Shown here: piece by piece, positions 58,411 through 64,000 of the stretch
How positions within the stretch are numbered: position 1 is the stretch's first letter
Layout of the letters: every line of letters starts with the position of its first letter
Assembly: GCA_025618425.1 (NCBI GenBank)
Contig: CM046841.1
Location: 6,752,883-6,816,882 of the forward strand
Length of the DNA: 64,000 nt
Direction: 5' to 3'
Source of the DNA: Heliocidaris tuberculata
Taxonomy: Eukaryota; Echinodermata; Echinoidea; Camarodonta; Echinometridae
Made by a program: the position numbers and the translations under genes
The notes under the pieces: generated by a model
Database searches by the model: none
What the model was told of the DNA's origin: nothing
Seen by the model: the letters and a program-made list of their open reading frames with translations, nothing else

Positions 58411-58822
58411 TTAACCCTTTCAAGACATTTCACCACATTTTGTGGTTTGGCTCAATAACTTTTGATTCAGAGCTCTAGAAAATATACCAGATGCATGAGT
58501 AGAAAGAGCAAAAATTTCTGCACACACTAATGTATTTTTGTTTCATGACCATATTGCGTTTGATGCCGGGAATTTTTTAAACAAGAATAAGCTTTAAAAT
58601 CCTTAAATTGGCGACACATTGAGAGGTTCAAAATCATTGTTTTTCATCAAAATTGGTAATTTTCAACTTTTCAACAAATTTTTAACTATGGATATTGTTT
58701 TAAAAAACATCACACCTTATCAGAACCATGTAGCACTAAAAGAAAAATATTATTATTGCCAATTTGAAGAACAAAATGTGATCAATTTAGCCCTTATATA
58801 ATTCTGGTCCTGAAAGGGTTAA
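58411..58822 (+). repeat. TTAACCCTTT repeat, copy 2
   Basis: Begins TTAACCCTTTCAAGACATTT and ends CCTGAAAGGGTTAA: short inverted ends, about 412 bp. It matches 41318-41733 along its length. Confidence 0.88.
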
Positions 58823-59221
58823 CAATAAATCAAGCATTATAAGTCACAATGTGACACTTGAAAGTTTATTAATGACAATTGTCCAGAAACTTGGTGGCAC
58901 ATTGAGGGTTAAAGGTCATGAACAATACAGCAATGGGAAGAGGCACAGTACAGTCAATTTAAAATACATTATGAAAATATGATCTTAGTCATCGTTTCAA
59001 ATCACTTTTTAAAAAATTTCGAAATTATTTTTCCCTGCCATAGAAGTGCATGCACTCTCAAAAATATCTATTCAGATATAAATAGAATCTACGGAAATAT
59101 ATGTACAAAATGAATAGGAAAAAATATCAAATTTATTCTGATATTGCTATTATCTAGTACATGTTCATTGATTATTTTTTAGTTCTAATGGCAGACAGTA
59201 TACAAATTATGAAAGACTCTT

Positions 59222-59620
59222 TTAACCCTTTCAGGACAGGAATTATTTAAAGGCTAAATTGATCACATTTTGTTCTTCAAATTGGCAACAATAATATTTT
59301 TCTTTTAGTGCTACATGGTTCAAATAAGGTGTAATGTCTTTGAAAACAATATACATGGTTAGAAATTTGTTGAATAGTTGAAAGAAATTGCCAATATTGA
59401 TGAGAAACAATGATTTTAAACCTCTCAATGTGTTGCCAATTTAAGGATCTCACAGCTTATTCTTGTTTTTAAAATTCCTGGCATCAAACGCAATATGGTC
59501 ATGCAATAAAAATGGACATAGTGTGTGCAGAAAATTTTGCACTTTCTACTCGTGCATCTGGTATATTTTTTTAGAGCTCTGGATCAAAAGTTATTGAGCC
59601 AAACCACAAAATGTGGTCAA
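59222..59620 (-). repeat. TTAACCCTTT repeat, copy 3 (inverted)
   Basis: Begins TTAACCCTTTCAGGACAGGA. It is the reverse complement of the copy at 58411-58822, which lies 400 bp away, so the pair is a large inverted repeat within the intron. Its far end (the GGGTTAA side) is missing. Confidence 0.88.
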
Positions 59621-59765
59621 TTGTCAGTGGTCTATGTGTACAAGTACAGTTTCATAGTAGAGTGGTGCATTAATTATTTTACACATGTGTGTAGACTTGA
59701 TGGATTATAATATTGTATACTTAAGTTTCAGTTTCTGTTTGCACATTTTGTAAGCATAATAATCA

Positions 59766-59937
59766 AATATACCTTGCACTGAGAGACTCCAGTTGAAATT
59801 ATGGATTCTCTGTCAAGAAAATAGCACTATTTTTTGAGGGGCGCAGCCCCGAAGAAAGTAGTAACTACATTGTATGCCAGTCAACGAAGAATCCATAATT
59901 TCAACTGGTGCTTTGAAAAGAGTGTATGGTATATTTT
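59766..59937. mobile_element. Small inverted-repeat element
   Basis: AAATATACCTTGCACTGAGA ... CAGTTGAAATTATGGATTCT is mirrored by AGAATCCATAATTTCAACTG ... TATGGTATATTTT. Related sequence occurs at about 32278-32330. Confidence 0.7.
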
Positions 59938-60743
59938 ATTTATATCTTACAAGAGTAAGCCTAGATAGATCTATACAAAGTAAAAACTCAATGTAGAATC
60001 AAAATAGACCTACATGTACATACACATGTGCACTGAGAAGCTTGTAACGCACAAACATTATCACAATATTGATAGCTTATAACAAAAAAGTGATGTCAAA
60101 ATGTCGATATAGCGACGTCACACGATATTCATTTTTTCTTCATGGTGAAAGTATTTTATGTCATGTGAGACATTCTTTGCCAATCCTGGCACGAAAATTG
60201 TATGATGTAGGTCGGATATAATAAACTCAATCTGATAGCCATGTACATGTATGAGCAGGATATTGTTATTGGATCATCATGTATACATTTGCCATGAGGG
60301 GGATTAACAAATCTTATGTAATGTACAGTACTGGTATTGAATTACAAAATGTGTGAATTAAGTGTACATTCATGTTACAAGTCAGGTACACTTTGCACAA
60401 GTTGGGATTTATCATGGGTGGATAAACAAATTTTCTCCGACAAAAAGAACTTAAAGAACAGACAGATCTACTGTACGTGCATGTACATACTTGCGTATAG
60501 TAATCTCCTATCACCTTGTATCTTTATAACTTTAATAATAAATATGATAAATTCCGTAATTACTTGAAGGGTGTCATTGCTTGGACTAGAAATGCTTAAG
60601 AAAATTTGATTGAATCATTTTTTTACTATCAGTATATTACATGTATATAAATTAGATTGTCTTCATTACTTGATGTTTTCACACTGCAATATTATTGATG
60701 AAAATTAATGATGATTAATCCAATTGTCTATCTTTCTTTTCAG

Positions 60744-60847
60744 TTGGTATTTTGGGAAGTGTGCCCGTAAGGATGCAGAAAAGAAACTGTTGGCGATTGG
60801 TTTATCTAAAGGACAATTCATTGTCAGAGATGGTGAAGCTAACCCTG
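60744..60847 (+). CDS. SFK: Src-family kinase, SH2 exon 1
   Basis: Acceptor TTTTCAG, donor GTGAGA; enters in phase 2 and exits in phase 1. Encodes WYFGKCARKDAEKKLLAIG and LSKGQFIVRDGEANP. It holds the N-terminal half of the SH2 domain with the phosphotyrosine-binding arginine in FIVRD, equivalent to FLVRES. The E-S of the canonical motif is replaced by D-G. WYFGK with RKDAE resembles Fyn/Yes. The SH2 domain binds phosphotyrosine, including the enzyme's own tail. Confidence 0.95.
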
Positions 60848-61129
60848 GTGAGAAAAGAATTCATATCAAATTTTTTTTTTTTTTGCAATTTGATTTAATT
60901 AAACATGCACCTGTATTTCAGTTTCTGATTATCTGTCTTAATGACCAGCTTCACCATTTCCATGGCTTTTAAGAAAAAAAAATGTCAGTGTCATGGTTAC
61001 TTCTTAGTGCTCTGTATCTTTAACGTTCCGTTTAATACCCGAATCACACCGCCAAACCGATTCTGCGCCAATTCCACACTTACCAATTGCTTTTGCGATT
61101 TGTGGTTATGTGAATTCTTATTTGGTGTG

Positions 61130-61386
61130 TTGTCAGTCTGGTGTCAGTCTGGTGTCAGTCTGGTGTCAGTCTGGCGTCAGTCTGGTGTCAGTCTGGCATC
61201 AGTCTGATGTCAGTCTGATGTCAGTCTGATGTCAGTCTGTTGTCAGTCTGTTGTCAGTCTGTTGTCAGTCTGGTGTCAGTCTGGTGTCAGTCTGGTGTCA
61301 GTCTGCCTGATGTCAGTCTGATGTCAGTCTGTTGTCAGTCTGTTGTCAGTCTGGTGTCAGTCTGGTGTCAGTCTGGTGTCAGTCTC
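61130..61386. repeat. 11-bp minisatellite (GTGTCAGTCTG)n in the SH2 intron
   Basis: 23 units of NNGTCAGTCTG, whose first two bases vary in blocks: GT, AT and TT types come in runs of two or three. There is one four-base insertion (CCTG) near 61306. It lies 222 bp before the next exon. Confidence 0.96.
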
Positions 61387-61608
61387 ATTGATGTAACTGA
61401 GGTATACAGTGTTTGACTCTAAAGAATTTATTTCCCATCATTATACCATACCTCCAGAAAGAGATTTTTAGTTGCTTTACACTTATTGTGTCATATTGTA
61501 ACATGACAATGTTAGTCTTTGAATTTTTTTTGCCTTGAGTTAGTTTTTCATTGTGCATAAACCCAAGATTGAATTGAATTGAAATGTAATGTTGTATGAT
61601 TGTTTCAG

Positions 61609-61761
61609 GTACCTATTCTTTATCAGTGAGAGATAATGATCCTCAGAAAGGAGATCATGTTAAGCATTACAGAATACGGAAGATGGACGGAGGTAATGGT
61701 TTCTTTATTACACAACGAAGTGTCTTTCCAACACTTATAGAGCTTGTTCGTCACTACCAGA
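61609..61761 (+). CDS. SFK: Src-family kinase, SH2 exon 2
   Basis: Acceptor TTTCAG, donor GTAAGT; phase 1 in, phase 1 out. Encodes [20 protein letters not shown] then [20 protein letters not shown] and [10 protein letters not shown]. It carries the SH2 strands with the HYRIRK motif and the peptide-specificity loop. Similar to the Fyn [14 protein letters not shown] region. A retroposon-like (TTGAA)n tail lies just upstream in the intron (about 61570-61585). Confidence 0.96.
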
Positions 61762-62480
61762 GTAAGTATAGCAAGGTTGTTAAACTGTGATTAAAGACCT
61801 ACATTTAAGCTTAATATTAAAGGCCTGTATTATCAAGAGCTGCCTGACTAGGTTTGAACACCACCAGATTGGGTAGATTTAGTCCACACAATTTTCATGT
61901 ATGGAGTGCTAGATGTTGACATCTTCATCCTGTAGACCTGTGATCTTTATAGTTCAAGGAAAAATCAATTGGTAAGATTGCTTTCCTATAACTGAATCAT
62001 TGATTTTGTTACAGATCATAACTAAGTGTTACACTTGGCAGTCCATAGGAAAATAATATTTGGCGACCAATTGAAGCTAATGGTCATTTATTCCATGAAA
62101 GTCAGTTTCTAGTTCTTACATATATATTCAGTATGGAGTTTTTATAAAAGGTATTTTTAAAAATAAACTAATAATTTCATTTTGGTTATCTTGCAAAAAC
62201 AACAACAAAAGTCAATAAAAAAAAGTTACATGACTTCTATAAATTAGTACATGTATGTTCCAAAAAATAAATTCTGCAATCTTCAAGAGAGAATCTGCAG
62301 TACATTGAGTCTTTCACAGAAAGGCCCATTTCTCTGCCTGGACCAGAAACAGCAGGCTGGTCTAGCCTTTCCAATTTATCATAACATCCTTTTATAAAAT
62401 TAACCCAATTCAAACTGGTAATATCATTTTGGCCTGCAAAAAGGATAAAGTTACGTTAAATCTCTATCTCTATATCTCAG

Positions 62481-62636
62481 TGAACGTTGATGGCCTGTGC
62501 TGTATCCTGACCAAAGCTTGCCCCAAGGAGAACCCTAACACCATCGGTCTTGGTAAGGACCGATGGGAGATCCCACGGGAATCACTCAGGATGACCAAAC
62601 GACTCGGTCATGGACAGTTTGGTGAGGTGTGGGAAG
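62481..62636 (+). CDS. SFK: Src-family kinase, SH2 end, linker and glycine-loop exon
   Basis: Acceptor CTCAG, donor GTATGC; phase 1 in, phase 1 out. Encodes [18 protein letters not shown] (end of SH2), a polar linker, the [10 protein letters not shown] start of the kinase domain and the ATP-binding loop [12 protein letters not shown] with all glycines of GxGxxG. The tryptophan of WEI is the conserved linker residue that keeps the Src kinase inactive. Confidence 0.97.
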
Positions 62637-63764
62637 GTATGCATTCTACTATTCTACTATCCTGCTAATTTCATGGTTGCACGATACATGTACACGCTCA
62701 GATGTTTTTTGAAGGTTGATATTTGCATCGTGGAATAGATATTGTTGATGAGGTTTACCGTTCACCATGTGTGTAAGTCCTGAGAAGGACTGTTGGGTTA
62801 GAGGAGGATAATAGAGCAAGTAGAGAAGAGAAGATATAATAGAGCGAGAGAGAGAAGAGGAGTACAGAGATTCTTTCTTGAAAAGCTGAAGTCGTGAAAA
62901 GGACTAGTAAACCAGATGACAGGAGGTGAAGGTGCTCGTCGTTTCAGATAGCTGGACTGTCCGCCTTCAGGAGAGAGGCGGTGGCAGGCGGAGCAGGGTA
63001 TGTGTGGTGGGAATGCCGACTTAGAGGGAATGAGTGGGCTGGTGCGATTGGCGACATGTGAGTGGCAAGGTTTTGGCGGGTAAACTGGGGAGATGGGTCT
63101 GGTGGTCTAGTGCGGACATGGTGTTTTTTTTGCGTGGGCGGAGGTTGCAGCGGGAAGTCCTAGTGTGTGTTGTTGGGAAGGTGATGGGCTAATTGTTGAG
63201 TGGGTTGGTGGCTATTGTGTCTGGGGTGGGTTGGCAGCAGAGGCGGGGATGAGGGTAGGGGTGAAGTAGTAGTCTCTGGTGACCTGCTCTGGTGTCAGTT
63301 ACTCCACACTCAATTTCTAATACTAACCACAACCCTTGACCTAACACTATCCTGAACCTAACCCAATCCTAAAATACATGTCCTCTGTAAATCTTAATCT
63401 CAGTGCTAACCCTATTATCTCTACTGACATAAGTCCTGGAGCAGTAATTTTCAGAGTATGTGTCACATCAACTCATTCCTATTTGCCTTTTGTTAATGAA
63501 AAAGAAGCATGGGCTGTTTGGGGGTGACCATACAAAAAACATTCCTCATGACTCTTAGCCATCTTTGCCCTTGGCTTGCACCCCTCTATCAGGGATGGTA
63601 ACATTTCAAGTGGTAACAAGAAACATTAAGTGTGTTCTTTTGCTGTGAAGACTTTGCTTCTCTGTATGTTAATATTGTATACTTGTTGTATTGACTGTGC
63701 AATACTGGTTGAAAGCAAATTACCAACTCTGTTAATGTATCTTTGCCCCTGTCTTACACCCTAG
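62637..63764. other. Intron with G-rich stretch
   Basis: 62930-63290 is rich in GGTGG, GGCGG and GTGGG words on the + strand. No element ends or coding features seen. Confidence 0.5.
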
Positions 63765-63910
63765 GAGTATGGAATGGTAACACACAGGTCGCTGTCAAGA
63801 CTCTCAAGGAAGGAACCATGTCACCAGCAGCTTTCCTGGCTGAAGCTAACGTCATGAAGAAAGTCAGACATGAACGTCTTGTACAGCTCTATGCTGTATG
63901 TTCAGACAGA
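63765..63910 (+). CDS. SFK: Src-family kinase, N-lobe exon (catalytic lysine, helix C)
   Basis: Acceptor CCCTAG, donor GTAAGT at 63911; phase 1 in, phase 0 out. Encodes [20 protein letters not shown] then [20 protein letters not shown] and LYAVCSDR. It contains the catalytic lysine (VAVK) and the helix-C glutamate (LAEAN). The last 42 bases plus the donor are repeated downstream. The gene continues past the right edge, so the C-lobe and regulatory tail are not visible. Confidence 0.96.
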
Positions 63911-64000
63911 GTAAGTGACTACTTAACATGAATGTTTTGTACAGCTCTATGCTGTATGCTCAGACAGAGTAAGTGACTTCTTGACATGAATGTCTTGTAC
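63869..64000 (+). repeat. 58-bp tandem repeat spanning an exon end and its splice donor
   Basis: Units start at 63869, 63927 and 63985 (CATGAA(C/T)GT...). Each full unit holds the 42-base exon end (…CTCTATGCTGTATG… to CAGACAGA), a GTAAGTGACT donor and a few intron bases. The second unit keeps the codons [14 protein letters not shown] and the donor. The array runs off the window. Confidence 0.95.

Larger units (their letters stand above)
29941..63910 (+). other. SFK: Src-family tyrosine kinase gene, visible part
   Basis: The exons read directly are two alternative or consecutive N-terminal exons, SH3 (32620-32713, 33378-33476), SH2 (60744-60847, 61609-61761) and kinase N-lobe (62481-62636, 63765-63910). 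Every junction has GT-AG ends and compatible phase, giving a continuous protein of about 315 residues with the second N-terminus alone. The activation loop, catalytic loop and regulatory C-terminal tyrosine lie beyond the right edge. The product should be a membrane-anchored cytoplasmic tyrosine kinase. Motifs look mixed Fyn/Frk-like ([15 protein letters not shown]), so I do not assign a subtype. The SH3-to-SH2 intron is about 27 kb and packed with transposons. Confidence 0.93.

Noticed and set aside
61130..61386. CRISPR-like array
   Set aside because: The units are 11 bp and contiguous, with no unique spacers, in an intron of a eukaryotic gene.

Overview
This is eukaryotic, intron-bearing, repeat-dense DNA. 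It most likely comes from a marine invertebrate deuterostome, and an echinoderm such as a sea urchin is my best guess. That guess rests on the vertebrate-like Src-family kinase and Gal3ST proteins, GT-AG introns of up to 27 kb, a tRNA-derived SINE, very many short inverted-repeat transposons, and pervasive TACATGTA motifs. The species is inference; the intron/exon structure and repeats are read directly. No bacterial, CRISPR or phage features are present.

Two protein genes are visible, both on the + strand. Gene 1 (2333-6196) is a complete three-exon type II Golgi sulfotransferase of the galactose-3-O-sulfotransferase family. It has a tiny first exon, a second exon carrying the membrane anchor, and one large catalytic exon. 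Gene 2 (29966 to beyond the right edge) is the 5' two thirds of a Src-family tyrosine kinase: N-terminal acylation exon(s), two SH3 exons, two SH2 exons and the first two kinase exons, all with matching splice phases. Its start is duplicated (two adjacent MGC exons, 252 bp apart, with the same exit phase). The head of its SH3 exon has two decayed upstream copies. The last exon visible in the window ends inside a 58-bp tandem repeat that duplicates the exon end and its splice donor.

Most of the rest is transposon strata. 6.2-29.9 kb (between the genes) holds microsatellites, hAT-like MITEs with 8-bp target duplications, Mutator/foldback-like palindromes (one with a perfect 9-bp duplication), TTAA-flanked MITEs, a SINE and a 1.8-kb inverted-repeat element swollen by a pyrimidine-rich minisatellite. 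The 27-kb intron between the SH3 and SH2 exons (33.5-60.7 kb) contains the most striking structure. It is two direct-orientation copies (36932-43226 and 43942-49802) of a roughly 6-kb terminal-inverted-repeat element, each flanked by TTA and edged with ACGAC/GTCGT arrays. Each copy carries MITE insertions that the other lacks, so insertion sites and their exact empty sites can be read side by side. A two-exon minus-strand reading frame inside the element is open in copy 1 and frameshifted in copy 2.

The two genes show no functional link. Their proximity is probably incidental.
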